Below the pieces are notes generated by a model. It saw only the letters and a program-made list of their open reading frames with translations. It did no database searches and was not told where the DNA came from. A program made the position numbers and the translations under genes. From Epiperipatus broadwayi (lineage: Eukaryota > Onychophora > Udeonychophora > Euonychophora > Peripatidae), in the NCBI GenBank assembly GCA_028023455.1, contig JAQFVV010007211.1:1-64000 (forward strand): a stretch of DNA of 64,000 bases. The letters are read 5' to 3'. Below, one piece after another: positions 1 to 13,112 of this stretch; the first letter of the stretch is position 1, and each line of letters starts with the position of its first letter.

Positions 1-692
1 TTTAAACCACAAAATACTTCTAGCAGAACTGCTGCAAAAAGTTTTGGAGATATGAAGTCACTCCTGCCTTACACCCTTTTCAATGTTGATTTTCCTACTC
101 ATTATGTAATCTAATTGTTGCTGCTTGCATTTTTATAAATATTCTTTAAAATATGACAATATCCTGGATCTACACCCTGATGATCCATTGCTTAAATCAG
201 TGAAAAAATGTTTTATAGAATCAAATGCCTTTTTCATAATCTACAAATCCTTAGCATAATGGCAACTCATATTAATTTGTCCTTTCTATAACTTCTATCA
301 ATACCTGGATATGATCTACTGTACAAAAACCACTTTTAAATCCAGCTTGTTCTCTTGGTTTGTGGAAATCCAGTGTTTTCTGTGGATGAGTTGTAATTAT
401 CTTAGTAAAAAGTTTGTATAAAACTGATAAAATACTGATAGGTCTTTAATTTCTAATATCTTCTTTATCTCCTTTTTTAAATATTAATATTAATACTGCA
501 TTCTTTCAATCATCTGGTACATCTTTATCATTTAGACATTTGGTATATAACTTTGCTAAAAAAAATTCTATTTCTTCACCTGCTTCTTTTAATATATCAA
601 TTATAATTTCATCATTACCTGGAGCCTCTCCCTTTCTTCATAAATTTAATTGCATGTCCCACTTCCTCATTCAAAATTCTGGGCATCGGAAG

Positions 693-765
<73 letters not shown>

Positions 766-1349
766 TTATTTTTTACATTGTAGAGCCATTGCACATTGTA
801 AGCATGTAACCTATAATAAGAAAGAGGTTAAATGATATTCATATGTATCTTCTTAGTGTGAATAAAGTTGTTATTTGAAACTATAATAGGTATAGGAGGC
901 ACTTTTCTTTTATTACTGTATAATTCTTGATAGAAGTCTTCTACACTTTCATGATGTCATCTCTTTTTAGTAATAATGCCATCTTTTTTTTCCTTATTGC
1001 AGATATAAATTACCTACCAATACCAAAATGTTGTTTTGCACTCTTCATATCTCTTATTCTCTTCTACAACTTTCCTTGCTAGTTCACAGTTATACTTTTT
1101 ATATCATTTTCAACCTTCTTTTCCACACTATTTTACAAAATTTGAGATATTCAATTTTTTTAATGCATCATTGTTGTGTATCCTCATATTCCTTTTTTTC
1201 TTCATAAATTCTCTAGTCTCAGTAGAAATTTTATTGGTTAATTGCTTCTTTTTTCTACCTGCTATCTATGTTGCAGTTTTTAAAAGTGTATCAGTTATTT
1301 TCCTATTAATGTCATTCAAATCTGAATCATGTTCAAAATCTACTAATAC
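1..1349 (-). pseudogene. LINE linker and RT N-terminal remnants, copy A
   Basis: Minus-strand sequence continues from the endonuclease through a charged linker (886-1349) into the fingers and palm of the reverse transcriptase (1-692). Stretches match copy B 21420-22600 almost word for word but with small indels and stops, so no frame longer than a few dozen codons survives. Equivalents of copy B motifs (GNDGI, NYRSISLLSVLYKIF, QAGFRSGF) can be followed in broken frames. The RT active site and C-terminus would lie left of the window. Confidence 0.75.
693..884. repeat. (AT)n microsatellite within an insertion in LINE copy A
   Basis: About 70 bp of perfect AT repeat (roughly 696-764) is followed by about 120 bp of unrelated sequence. 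Copy B has no counterpart: its RT linker reads continuously from ggaagat into ataggaggaa. The segment is therefore an insertion or microsatellite expansion after the LINE landed. The open frame across it (many Ile-Tyr repeats) is a translation of AT repeat, not a gene. Confidence 0.8.
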
Positions 1350-2190
1350 TTAAAATCGATGTGTACGTTCTAATTTAAATTCATTAGAATGTTCCTGAAG
1401 ATTAGGAATATCAACTGTAAATATTGTTTTTCTAAATAATTTTTGTCTCTCTAGTTTTGCATTAACATACATCTTACATCTTACTAATTGATGATCACTT
1501 TCTGTGTTAAATTTATTAAGAACATTACCATCTTGAAATATGTATTTTCTGTTAGTCAAAATATAATCCAATTTGGCTGTACCTTCATTTGGATGCTTCC
1601 ATGTCCATTTCCTTTTAACATTTTTCTCAAAAAAAGAATTCATAATATAAGGTTTTTTTTTTCCTGCAAACTCCACAAGTCTATGTCCTCTCTCATTTCT
1701 ATTACCATAACCAAAATTACCTACAACATTTTTATCTTTCATTTGTTTACCAACTCTAGCATTAAAGTCTCCCATAACAATTTTAAAATGTTGTTTACTC
1801 TGATCAAAATCCTTTTGTACATCCATATAAAAATATTTTACTACTTCATCACTATGAGAACTTGTTGGGACATAAACCTGAATAAACTGCATTTGGTATC
1901 TGCTATTAAGTTGTAAAACTAATCTTGCCTCTCTGTCTGATACACCATCAATCTCCATAATGTTATTCTTCCATTTTTTATTTATAATAAATCTTACTCC
2001 ACTTCTATTTCCAATATTTGTGCCTTTATAGTAGAGTATCTGCCCACTTTTTAAATCAATTGTTTCTTCACCTTTTCTTCTAACTTCACAAAGTCCAATA
2101 ATGTCCCATTTAATATAAAACAGTTCTTCTTCTAACTCTTGCAATCTTCATTCACTTGAAAGTGATCTGCAATTGTAAGTACCTAAATAA
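1350..2190 (-). pseudogene. LINE endonuclease domain (APE type), copy A
   Basis: The apurinic-endonuclease domain of an RTE-like LINE nicks target DNA to prime reverse transcription. An open stretch of 264 codons (2144 to 1350) reads DIIGLCEVRRKGE (catalytic Glu motif), GDFNARVG (Asp/Asn motif), LDYILTNRK and TESDHQLVR (catalytic Asp-His). There is no ATG at the apparent start: the first codon is TTG. Just upstream a TGA interrupts the frame where copy B has a glycine codon, cutting off the N-terminal GTYNCRSLSS motif that is still readable to about 2190. Ancestral catalytic residues remain visible, but the stop makes this a pseudogene. A shadow open frame on the opposite strand (1488-1916) has no recognisable content. 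Confidence 0.85.
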
Positions 2191-2562
2191 AAAGTCATCA
2201 TCAAATGGCAGCCTGAGTCCCCATTCAGGGGATTCTTAGCACCTTCCACCTTCAGCTACCAACCACTGCCTTGGTTGGTGACTTTACAGCCTCCTATGAA
2301 TAAGGGCCATGATTTATTTGTGTCTGTCATGATTGCTTATATTGGAAAAAATATTCTTAATCTCAGAGGTAAAAAGCCAATAAACTCACCATCCTGGCTA
2401 ATGCATGTTTGTGAGCAGCCCATCCATGTTCATATACTATATGAACAATCTCATAGTAAAAACAGCTGCAACAACAAGAATGTATGGAATGGACATTACA
2501 AATTTACCCTGCTCAGTTCCTTTAAGGCCTCCAAGAGGAATCAAAGGGTCTCCTTTCATATT

Positions 2563-4683
2563 TGTACTAAATAATTGGAGATTATTAGGCAATCACATAT
2601 GTAAATATTGAATTAATATTAATTAATGATTTATTGTGTATTCAATTAGATTGTATGTGTGTACATCGTTTATTTACAATCTATTCCTCATATATATATA
2701 TAAAATACATATTTTGCGGGTTCATCCTTATTAAAAACGTTTAATATTAATATACTGATGTTTCGACTTGGTCACACAAGCCATATATATATATAATTGA
2801 TAGTCATTTAATAATAAATTTTAATTTAACTTAAATCAAATAAACTTGTCTGATTATTTACCAAATGTACAATATGAATTCATTGATTAATAACATCTGA
2901 ATAAGCCAAAATGAACTCTATATCTAAAATTTATTTGAAATAACTATAACACATAAATCCAGAATTCAAATCTCAGAACTAAGAAGATATGGTTATATTA
3001 TGTTTCGTATTGAATTCTATATTTATTATATCTAACTAGATAGAAACTTTCTATGATAATTAAATATTTGTGTTTTCTCTAAATTATTATTGTTTTGAGA
3101 ATTACTGTATCCATTCATGGTTGGTCATTAAGATCTTAACTTTATTCAATTATAAAACTGATGTAGTATATTTTGTGTTGTTATAAGTCAGAATAATTTG
3201 CTTTAATTATATTTAAATTTAGTATAAGTGGATTGCAAATCCAATTACCTAATAAATTTGAATATTCAAACTTGATTACAATAAATACTAATAATTTCTT
3301 TATAAGTTTTGATTGTTATAATAAACAATTTTAATAATTTATTTCCAAGAAATTATAAAAAAAAAATTGATATGACTAGTTAATTGTACTTAAATAAATA
3401 TCCAATAGAAATCTATTGTTTTTTAATACTAGTATGATTGGGTATTATAGATTCAAGATTATATGATAGGTTAATTGATATTACATTCTTATTGGTTAGT
3501 TAACTAGTTTAAGTAGCAAGAGTAAAGTCAATAAAAAAAATATAACATGGTTTGAGCTAGTATAATTTATTATTTTTCATTTTATTAAGTCTTTTACCTT
3601 GTTATAAATAGTGTCATTAATAATAGTAAATCATTATGAGTATAGCATGGCTGAGTTAATATTATTTATCATGTTAATAAACAATTATTGGGTCATATAT
3701 TTATTTAGATATTATGAATATTGTAGATTTACAGGGCAAACTAAAGCAGTTATCTCAGTCAATCATAAATTATTTTATTTCCATATGAACATCTTCAAAT
3801 TTGATATAAGTTTATATTTCTTTATAACCAAGATTTGATTATATGGGTATATTTGAACTTAGTTGTTTAATAATTTATTATTGACTTTATTCAATTATAA
3901 ATGAAATCAATCTTAAGCATATATTATTGTTTTGGGACAATGGCATTTGGTTTTTAACTGTTTTATTTTAAGCTGTCTTAAATAAGGATTGCATTTAAGA
4001 TACATGAAGTGATAATCTTGTAGGTTTTTATTTATTCTAAATACTGTATGAATTCATGATGATATAATAAAAATTATCGCTGTTTTGTTTTATGTAATTA
4101 GACAAAGGGTTATATTAGGTACAATAATTAGTTATTGATTGGTATTCATTTCATTTATTATATTATATTTATTTTGGTATGGACAATGTTATTATTTATG
4201 GATATAGTAAAATTAGTATTATTTTTCTTTTGATTTATATTTTATTCAGTTATAAATGAGATATCCAACTTCAGAGATCATTTTCATTCTGTTATGTAGA
4301 CTGACCAATGACTGAGCTAAATTTTATTCAGGTTATATTTATTATTTCTCAATGCATATTTTCTATCTGTTACAAATGCTATATAAATTATTAGAGCTAT
4401 AACACAGTTCAGCATATGCACATATTTATACTGTCATGAATAATGCCACAGTTTGCAGGACATAATGAAACAGGATGAGTTTGTCATGGTTTTACTATAT
4501 CAGATCTGTTACAGATCGTTCCCAAATCTGTGTTGAATTAAAAAAGAGTATACCCTCATTTTTATCTGCTACAAATGGCACTTTAACTTCAATGGGAATA
4601 ATAAAAGTTCTTTCATTATCATCTTTTCTTGTCACTTATGAAATGCTATCCAAATGTATAGGACAACTTTTTATTCTTTTATG
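2563..4683. other. AT-rich DNA, no gene seen
   Basis: Very AT-rich sequence with no coding-like stretch. The only notable structure is a short hairpin followed by gaaac on the minus strand at 2760-2782 (see findings). Confidence 0.6.
2760..2782 (-). other. Hairpin plus GAAAC, half-hammerhead-like remnant
   Basis: Read on the minus strand, GGCTTG-tgtgac-CAAGTC forms a 6-bp stem with a 6-nt loop, followed directly by GAAAC. This is the layout of stem II plus the second core box of a hammerhead ribozyme. The first core box (CUGANGA) is absent: a TA repeat abuts the stem instead. Chance occurrence is possible. Confidence 0.25.
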
Positions 4684-4783
4684 ATAGATAGGTAGATAGG
4701 TAGGTAAATAGATAGATAGATAGATAGACGGATAGATAGATAGATGGGTATATGGATGGATGGACAAACAGACAGACAGAGAT

Positions 4784-4837
<54 letters not shown>

Positions 4838-4849
4838 GGACGAACAGAC

Positions 4850-4921
<72 letters not shown>

Positions 4922-4953
4922 GTATGGATGGATGGACAGACAGACAGACAGAC

Positions 4954-5017
<64 letters not shown>

Positions 5018-5094
5018 GGATGGATGGATGGATGGATGGATGGCTGGCTGGCTGGCTGGTTGGCTGGATGGATGGATGGATGGATGGATGGATG

Positions 5095-5167
<73 letters not shown>

Positions 5168-5170
5168 TAG

Positions 5171-5218
<48 letters not shown>

Positions 5219-5219
5219 A
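4684..5219. repeat. Compound GATA/GATG/GACA/GGCT tetranucleotide array
   Basis: About 535 bp of tandem 4-mers, mainly gata with blocks of gatg, gaca and ggct. The long open frame on the minus strand (YLSI and HPSI repeats) is the translation of this array and not a protein gene. Confidence 0.97.
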
Positions 5220-5222
5220 ATA

Positions 5223-7529
5223 GAAATCTCTTTATATGAAAGAAGAATATTATTGCCATTTTTTCAAAGATCAGGATTAATTACTTTCAGAATTATGGTG
5301 CAGTATCAAACAGTGTTTTAAGGTAATATATTGCGCATTTAATCCAATAATTCCCATTTGGCAGAATAATTTGATTCCTAGCTATCTGAATAAGAGTATT
5401 TGCAAGGAATGGATGAGGAGGAGAAAGTTTACAAATCATTTTTTACACCATGGCATTTTCAAATACCTCATTAAAAGCAAAGGTTTTTTTCAAAAATCCT
5501 CCCGCAGAAAAAAAATGACAAAGAAAGCATTTTCCACCAAATTTGCTAATTCCCAGATGATGTAGGTTTGAGTAGTTTTTCATCATTCTACTTAAAATAG
5601 TTATTGTATTCATTTAAAAACCAGCAATGAAAGACTAAAATAAAAATTTTATTTGAAACTAAAATAAATTATCAATTTTCACAATGCCGAGATTCAAAAC
5701 ATTTCTGGTGCAAGGTAAGAAGATATGTTTCATTTGTATTGTGAAGCTTTTATAATAAATAATAAAAAAATTTTATAAGAAAATTCTTTTTTTTTTATAT
5801 TCACGTTAAAATGAGGTTTTTTTTTGGAATTTGTTTTTCGATATTATTACACATATTCTAAGTTTTGAACATTCTGGATATCTAAGGAACTATTTATAAG
5901 ACTGGGAATTATAGTATTGTTAAATGCAATGGTTGTATTATATAATATCATGTTATTTTCACAAATCAATTATGGTCAATCTAATTCCGGTTGTAACAAC
6001 AGAAAAAATAATTAAAGGTAGATTAAGAGACCAAGACTGAAAAGTTACAAAGCAACGAAAAAGATTAGAGTCAAATTTGATGTGCTTTTGATTAAAGATG
6101 TAAACGTGATATCACATTCATATTAACTCTTAGTTGTAGTTTGTTAAAAAGTAACAAATATTGTTAAAAGCATGTGAAAACAGGCCTGAGAACTAATTCT
6201 AAGTGACTGAAAACATTAGGTGTAAACAATAAAACGAAATCAGAAAAATTATTGTTTATTCATTTAATATTATTTGTAATTATTAGTGTGTTAAGAAGTC
6301 GGTCGACTTTTTTTATGTTATGTAAAGAAAGATTATGCATATATATACATCATATATGTGTGTGTTTATAATGACATAGGTTTACTTGTTCCATATAATG
6401 CATTTTAATTCTGGTAGAAGATAATCTCTCTCTCGTTTTTAAAAATATAAGTACATTTTAGACTTGTTAGAAGGTTGTTACTGGATTTCAGACATTTTGA
6501 TCAAGTTGTTAATAACTTATTATACTAGTAATTAAACGTCATGCTAGTGTGGTGAACTTTGCACAAAGAACAATAATAATAACCAACCACTGATAAACGA
6601 GAATGGTTATTCTAACTTATAAAAAAAGGAGCAGAAAGGAGAGAGGGGTAGGGTAAATAAATGACTTTAAAAAAATTAGTTTTGTAACAAAAACAATCTG
6701 TGTAAAACAAAATGCATCCACATATATAACATGCTGGAACATTTTTTTATATAATATGTTATAATATTGTCTCAGTAGAAAGCTTGTGTTGTTGTTTTTT
6801 TTCAAAAATACTTCAATATTATATCCAGAAGTAAATCTTCCATGTCTTTCTAACTAAAAAACTTAACATTGCATTACTATAGAATATCTTTGATATAATA
6901 TTGATGGGGGTTAACTCTCACTTAAAAATTATACTCAAGTTCACCATAAAACACCTTTTTAAGAAATCTTATAATGTCATTTTACATGTCGAGTTCATTA
7001 AAGGTGTGATTTTACATAAGTGGATTTTATGGCATCACATCTAGCAAGTTAGAAAACTTATTGATTGGTCTAATGATCTTATCATCATTTTAAAATTTTA
7101 TGGAATTGCTTTAAATAAAACTTTTATAATGTCTTTATATTGCACTAATAAAATATCTAGTTGTCAGTTTTATAAAATAAATTAGGTAAAGTAATATATT
7201 TATAAACAGATAACTTAATTGCAGCAGTAATTTCCTTCAACTAGTTAAAAGCACAGTGGCAGATTGGAGTCTGTATTTGAACCTTGAACATCTAACTCCA
7301 CTTTTCACTTGTTAAACTACCAAATTGTTATATTTAAACTTGTTTTGTGGTCTCAAATTGGATAAGAAAGTTGCTGAGAATTTGTTTTTTTTATCTTAAT
7401 AGCTGCTAAAGTACTTTTTGTGAACATTAATTTATAAAGCAAAGCATTTACTAATGTAGTGAAACCATTAAGTATATGTTGTAAATAGAGGGGCTTGGAT
7501 TTAGAACTCTCAGTCTATATTCATTTTCC
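5223..7529. other. AT-rich DNA, no gene seen
   Basis: No coding signal, repeat family member or RNA gene recognised. Small open frames (5371-5565, 6617-6805) have AT-biased composition and no motif. Confidence 0.55.
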
Positions 7530-7885
7530 ATTCTCACAGAGGCAAAACATTCCATACAGTAGTGCCACTCAGTGCAAGCTAGAGTAATCAATAAATGCAA
7601 AAAAGGGTTTGGGAAAAAAAATCCCTATCTAGTGCCTACTCATCCAATACCCCTACTAGTTTCTTCTAGCTTGTGGTTTTCATCTGTGAGGAGCCTTTGA
7701 TTATTCTGGCTTGCACTGAGTGATGCTACTGTATGGAGAGTTTTGCCTCTGTGTAAACATCTTGTGTAAGCATAAATAATGGTGATAATGAGATGTTTAG
7801 TAGCTATTTCAACAACCAATATACATGACCTCACTCATTTGAAAAAATTCCATGCATGTGGTCATGTGTATTGGTTGTTTGAGAT
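7530..7885. mobile_element. Foldback element, family PAL, copy 1
   Basis: Inverted arms: cagaggcaaaac...catacagtagtgccactcagtgcaag at the left is mirrored by cttgcactgagtgatgctactgtatgg...gttttgcctctgtg at the right (ending near 7753). The interior carries the family block (tgcctactcatccaatacccc, agcttgtggttttcatctgtgagg). A second short inverted pair follows: caaccaatatacatgacc (about 7814) against ggtcatgtgtattggttg (about 7860). There is no transposase frame, so this looks like a non-autonomous foldback or MITE-like element. Related copies lie at 18640, 27330, 28865, 33715, 34205, 47745, 48925 and 55170. Confidence 0.75.
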
Positions 7886-8722
7886 GATGAATATAGATTT
7901 AGCTATAGTAAACATTCAGTATATGGAACGAATTTGTTAATTAGGTATATTGTATAAATCGTTTTTTTAACTGGAAAAATCTAGAATCCAAAAAAGAAAA
8001 ATCTTGTTTTCACATTGAATCAATTCAAATTTTAAAAATAAATTTCCACCATCAAACGTGTATCGCATATTGATCTCTGCTTAAAACCATTACTTTAGTA
8101 ACTTTATTTGACATATAATTATTATCAACTCTAGAGATCATAATAAGTTTTTTCAAGAGGTTAATAAATTTGATGTATTATTATTATTTTTGCCGTTAAA
8201 ATAATTGATTTTATTTATTTATAAATCTATCTTATAAATCGATTTAAAAAAAAAAAGTTTTAAACTGTTCTTTACGCCCGTTCAAAATATATCTGAAAAA
8301 TTAATGGCTTACATTTTCTAAGTAGATTTATTTTAATTTTTAATTTGAAAGCTATAATAGAATGATTTAAGCTGAACATTTTGTAAAATGCCCATTAAGA
8401 TTTTATGTACTTAGTAGTTTTTATTTATACATATCTTTAGCAAAATAAAATATTTATCTCTTAATAGCTTTTCAAATTATATCTATTCAATTTTTGCATA
8501 CAGTATATAAATATAAATAAAGCAGGTTTTTTTTTTTTCCTGTTTGTAGTGTTAAATATCACTATAGTAAAAGAAATACAATATAATACCCAACAGGCTA
8601 ATTGAATGTTGAATGGTGAAATATTTATATTTTTTTCCTTTTTTTATCAAAAAAATTTGATTTTCTCATCTAATAGTAATGTCAGGTCAAATGTCGAGTG
8701 TTCTTTTAATATTTTTTAATAA
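7886..8722. other. AT-rich DNA, no gene seen
   Basis: Nothing recognised beyond short homopolymers. Confidence 0.55.
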
Positions 8723-9297
8723 TCATTCATTAGACTAGAGATTATCCTAATAATAAATAATATCTTTTGTATTATAATTTTTACTACACCACACTCACAT
8801 AAAGAAAGAACTGTTTTATATCCACTTTTAACATCTTGTCATCTTGTGGAGTCATATAACTAAAGACATGTGAAAACGATGTGTGATTCCTAAGATGCAT
8901 ATTTCTCGTGCTGAGCAAAAACTTCTCAGTTGGCTTAGACCACAATCTCATACACACATCTTTATCATTTTTCAGCATATATAGATAGCAAATTACTAAC
9001 AGTTTAATTGATGTGTCAAACTTGCTGCCCTCACAACTTTGAAACAAACCACATCATGGTAGTAATTATTAATTTTATTGTGACACTCATTAGATTAAAA
9101 ATTATCCAATAATGAATAATATTTGTATCATGTAATTTTAACTGCACCACTTCATGCTAGATGTTAAAAAGTGGACATAAACCAGTCCCTATATTGCATG
9201 AGAGAAAAAGTGGTGTAGTGAAAATTACACTACAAAAAATATTATTCATTATTGGATAAGTTTTCTCTAGTCAAAGGAATGACTAATAAAAAATATT
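8723..9297. mobile_element. MITE-like foldback with an extra solo arm
   Basis: A motif of about 65 bp (cattagactagagattatcc...ttactacaccac) occurs at 8730-8793 and again at 9085-9148 in the same direction, and inverted at 9208-9290 (gtggtgtagtgaaaatta...ggataagttttctctag). The 9085-9290 pair is a compact foldback of about 205 bp. The 8730 copy is a lone arm or a second element. The open frame at 8784-9047 lies between arms and has no recognisable domain. Confidence 0.7.
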
Positions 9298-12200
9298 ATT
9301 ATTACTTTTTCATCTTATAGAAAATGTCTATTGAGTGATAGCATCCTTTTTCATTTATGTAAAGATAGGTAAAATGTTAATCAGTTAACCAATAATTGAT
9401 AACTATGTAATGCATATAGGGTATTAAGCTCTACCTGAAGAAAAAAGCTCCTCCGTTTTTGCTTAAACCAAAAAAAAAAAAATAGTATAGTTTTAAATTA
9501 CATTTAAGACCACATTGTTACAATTTACTAATCATTATAATACAATGTTTTTTCTTGCTACAAATATATAATATCAAATACTTTAAAAATAAAAATGAAT
9601 AAGAATATATTAAGCAATTGAAAAATTCTCTAAATAAGTTTGATTTTTCAATTGGAAATTTCTACAAACATTGCCATATCCACTCTTCAGTATTAAAATG
9701 ATCTTGGTTTTTTTTCATTTATTATTTAACATTTGTGTGCTTGCATCCACATCTTTTTATCATCAGCAACTGTTTTCATTCTTGTATATGGAAAAAAATC
9801 TGATCACAACATTAAAATAATTACAGTCTTAGCCTTGTATCTCAATCTTCTCAAAATCTTGCCCTCTGAAAATATTTTATAAAAATTATTTTGTCTTAAA
9901 ATGTGTCTCAAGAGTATAATCTTTCTTTTTTATATCATATTCAATAGATTTCTCTTTGCTTAACATTATCTTACTACTTGGATCTTTAATGTTCTTTGCC
10001 CTAACATTTTTTCACCTTTTAATTGATAAACAATTTTTATGCTAATTTTATGGATGTTTATTATAAAATGGTAATATTGTTAAGCTTTTCTTTCTTTACT
10101 AAATAAAGATATACAGTGAAGATGTTGACTACATTGTTTCAATATACATGATTTCAAGCATAGACTAATCCAAAAAGAAAATGTAAACAAAACAATCAAA
10201 AATTAAAAGATACTAAAATTCATAAATTTTATATATTTTATGATATATGAGCAGCCATTTTTCATCTCTGAGCATATTAAAGACAAAAATTAGAATTTGT
10301 AAATAAATTATATATTATGTCAGCAAACAAATTTTCATCTTGGAGAACTTTACACAATCATGCATATTAAAACAATTTACTCTGTTTATGTTAAGACCAC
10401 ATAATTTTATTCTATTATCTATCTACAAAAAAAAATTATTATAAAAATTAATATTTAAAATCTGTCATTTCAATATTCATTTTTATATTAAAAAATAAGA
10501 ATATGATACGGTAAGATTTTTTTCCTAATGTTATTTTTCAGTGAATGAATGAGTGAATATGCACTCATTACAATATATGCAAATGATATCATTTTATTAT
10601 TAATATCTATATTATTATTTTATAAAAAATTTGGTTTATACTATAATCTTAATTTACATGTACATAATATACATATCTCAACCCTTGCAGTACATTAAAC
10701 AATGTGCATTTTATTTTAACTCAATGTTTATCCAAAAACATAATGGCTGATATATATGAGACAGGCTGGGAACAAGATATAAGTAAGATATTATAGGTCC
10801 ACTATATATTTTCTATATTTATATCCCCTCAAATATCATATTCTAACAAATCATAGATAATGATAAATTGATGGAAATTGTACCATACACCTGCCACGTT
10901 AGTGGTGAAAGCTGTGTATACAATAATATCTTTTCTTTTAACTTTTATATTGTAATAATGATGTAATCATTTTTGAATATGTACTAGATAGTCAGCTGGG
11001 TTGTGTTAGAATTGACTATTTTATTAAAAAAATCCAAGCCTACTGGTGAAGTGAAAACATCTTATAGTTTCTTGTCCTAAATTCTAATCTTTTATTAGAA
11101 AATATCTACATTGATACATTAAACATTATTTTCTGATCATAGAGATTTATTCTAAAATAATAATAATAATAAAGACCATAAGTTAAATTTAACTTATTAT
11201 TTATTAGTGGTAAGTTGCTTTTTCAAGTCTTTAAACTATCAAATCTTATATTTTAAACATCTTAATGGAAAGGGTATTAAACCCATATGAAAAATTACAT
11301 AACAAAAAATTGACTCATTAATAGCTTTCCTGTGATATAAAAATGTATTAATAAATATCTTACATTTCAGTAGTATAAAGTCAAAGATGACTGGCTGGAA
11401 TCCCTACATAAACTAATCTTAATAGTTTAAAACGTTTGGTATATACTCTCCTGATAATTATGTTAATGATACTTTAACTGTCCTAACATTTATTCATAAA
11501 GTTCATTATAATTTCATTTATAATTAGAGCATAGTCACAAAGTGTGAGTTTAAATTTTTTCTGAGTAATTTATTAAATCCATAGATGCTAAAATAGTAAA
11601 TAAACATTGAGAATACTGACAATGGCAGCAATATGAGTAAAAATAAATGATGTACAAATATTTTAGACAACTAAGAGTTAAAAAAGTGTTATAACAGAAG
11701 TTTTAGAGATTTTAATTACAATATTAGATTCATTATTTGGTTTATTAAGTCATTCCAATCTATCACTTTAGGTTGATTTGTAGATGTGAACTATGTAGTT
11801 TGTGATTTGTATTTTCAACAATTGCCGGCTGTTTAATTCAATTTCAAGACCAGAGAAGGGCATCTATTTATAGGAGGTTTTGTATCTATCAATGATACTC
11901 CAGTGACTTTTGAGAAAATAATATAAAACTGACTTTCCTTTTGAATCTAGAAAAAAACAAGATTTTGGAAATTTAGAAGTCAAGAAAATACAGGGAAGGC
12001 TTTAATAAAAATGATATAATGAAAAGTATGATCATTATTGCTGTAATAAAAATGGTGGATCATCATCAGTATTGGCTTTTGTTTGAAGGTGAGTGATGAT
12101 GTCACTTTTTCATTAATTACATGTTGGAATATTTTCATCATCTAATATGAATTATTGAATTTCTTTAAAAAAATGTTAAACTTTATTTAAAATCTCCAAA

Positions 12201-12359
12201 TGCATTCAAATGTTAGTAATAGCATATGGTAAGTATATAACATAATATTTTGAATGGTATCATTCCCCCCTCTTCTTCAAGTGTTTACAACTTGTCCAGT
12301 GACAGTAATATAATGGAGATTTTTTTCAGGTTTGTAAATATTGAATTACAGGGTAACAC
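9298..12359. other. AT-rich DNA, no gene seen
   Basis: Three kilobases of AT-rich sequence with stops in all frames. No repeat family shared with the rest of the window was spotted. Confidence 0.55.
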
Positions 12360-12361
12360 TT

Positions 12362-12565
12362 TTTTGGTGAAATAGTTCAGTTAGTTAGAGAATTAACTTA
12401 AATATTTATAAATATAAAGATCCAGGGTCAAATATCATGCTAGAACTGTTACTACCCATGTCAGGTACATCTGAGGAAGAAAGGAGAGTAATACCACACC
12501 AAATATGGTGTTATCTATTAATAAGTGTGCTACTAGTGACAGTTGCATGTATCTGAAAAAAATAA
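12362..12565 (+). mobile_element. tRNA-derived SINE, family S2, copy 1 (degraded)
   Basis: The head tagttcagttagttagagaa is a decayed Pol III A box (compare ggctcagttggttagagc at 41728), followed by ccagggtcaaatatc near the B-box position. The body shares aactgttacta, ctgaggaagaaagg, gtaataccac and a terminal agtgacagtt with the copies at 41712, 45284 and 46480. Confidence 0.65.
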
Positions 12566-12947
12566 AGTTTAACACTTTTTTTAAAGACATTTAATATTTA
12601 ATATTAAATGTTGGAAATAGACTATAATTAATCAGTATTAGATGTACCATTATCAAGAAAAAGAACTGATATGCATGTAGTTAAGAGGTGGAAATGTGAT
12701 TATATAAACACATAAACTTATTATTTATGTTGGTATAGAGAGATGATCAATCATATAAGGCTTATAATGATCATACCTTGCATTAATTTGTCTGATAAAA
12801 AAAGAAAGACAGAAAGGAGTAGTTATATCATAAATAGTATATGAACTTTAATGAACATCTTACTTTATAAAAAAACAGTAAGTATTTAAGTTCAGATATT
12901 GTTTATTAATACATTGTACAAACTTAACACCTACATTTATATATGTA
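12566..12947. other. AT-rich DNA, no gene seen
   Basis: Nothing recognised. Confidence 0.5.
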
Positions 12948-13112
12948 ATATATGTGAGATTCGAAATCAGACTTTCACTTGACCCACAAACCTCAGTGCC
13001 ACCCTGCATTGCTAACCCATGTGTGTGATCAGGTGGGTCAGCAATATAATATGGCACTGAGAGTTGTGGGTCATGTGAAAGTCTGAGTTCGAATCATGCA
13101 TATGGTACAGTT
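12948..13112. repeat. Palindrome of a tRNA-like repeat (family G)
   Basis: Left arm gattcgaaatcagactttca...caaacctcagtgccac mirrors right arm gcactgagagttgtgggtca...gtgaaagtctgagttcgaatc, with a centre near 13025. The right arm's gagttcgaatc is a good Pol III B box. Single-orientation relatives lie at 35095-35185 and 35600-35715, so this looks like two SINE-like units head to head. Confidence 0.65.

Larger units (their letters stand above)
1..2562 (-). mobile_element. RTE-like LINE, copy A (cut by window edge)
   Basis: This minus-strand LINE aligns by eye along most of its length to copy B (20580-23857). Its 5' end is near 2562, where both copies share the stretch ending in tttaaggcctccaagaggaa. 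It carries an APE-type endonuclease (about 1350-2190), a linker (about 886-1349) and the N-terminal part of the reverse transcriptase (1-692), and then runs off the left edge. Against copy B it has a deletion of roughly 65 bp in the 5' leader near 2350 and an insertion at 693-884. Similar proteins are often annotated as craniofacial development protein 2-like, which are RTE-type retrotransposon ORFs. Frames are broken, so the copy is dead. Clade assignment is inference from motifs. Confidence 0.85.

Noticed and set aside
650-835. IYIYIY frame
   Set aside because: Translation of an AT microsatellite inside a LINE insertion.
4636-5259. 207-codon minus-strand frame of YLSI/HPSI repeats
   Set aside because: Pure translation of the GATA/GATG/GGCT array; no non-repeat coding part.
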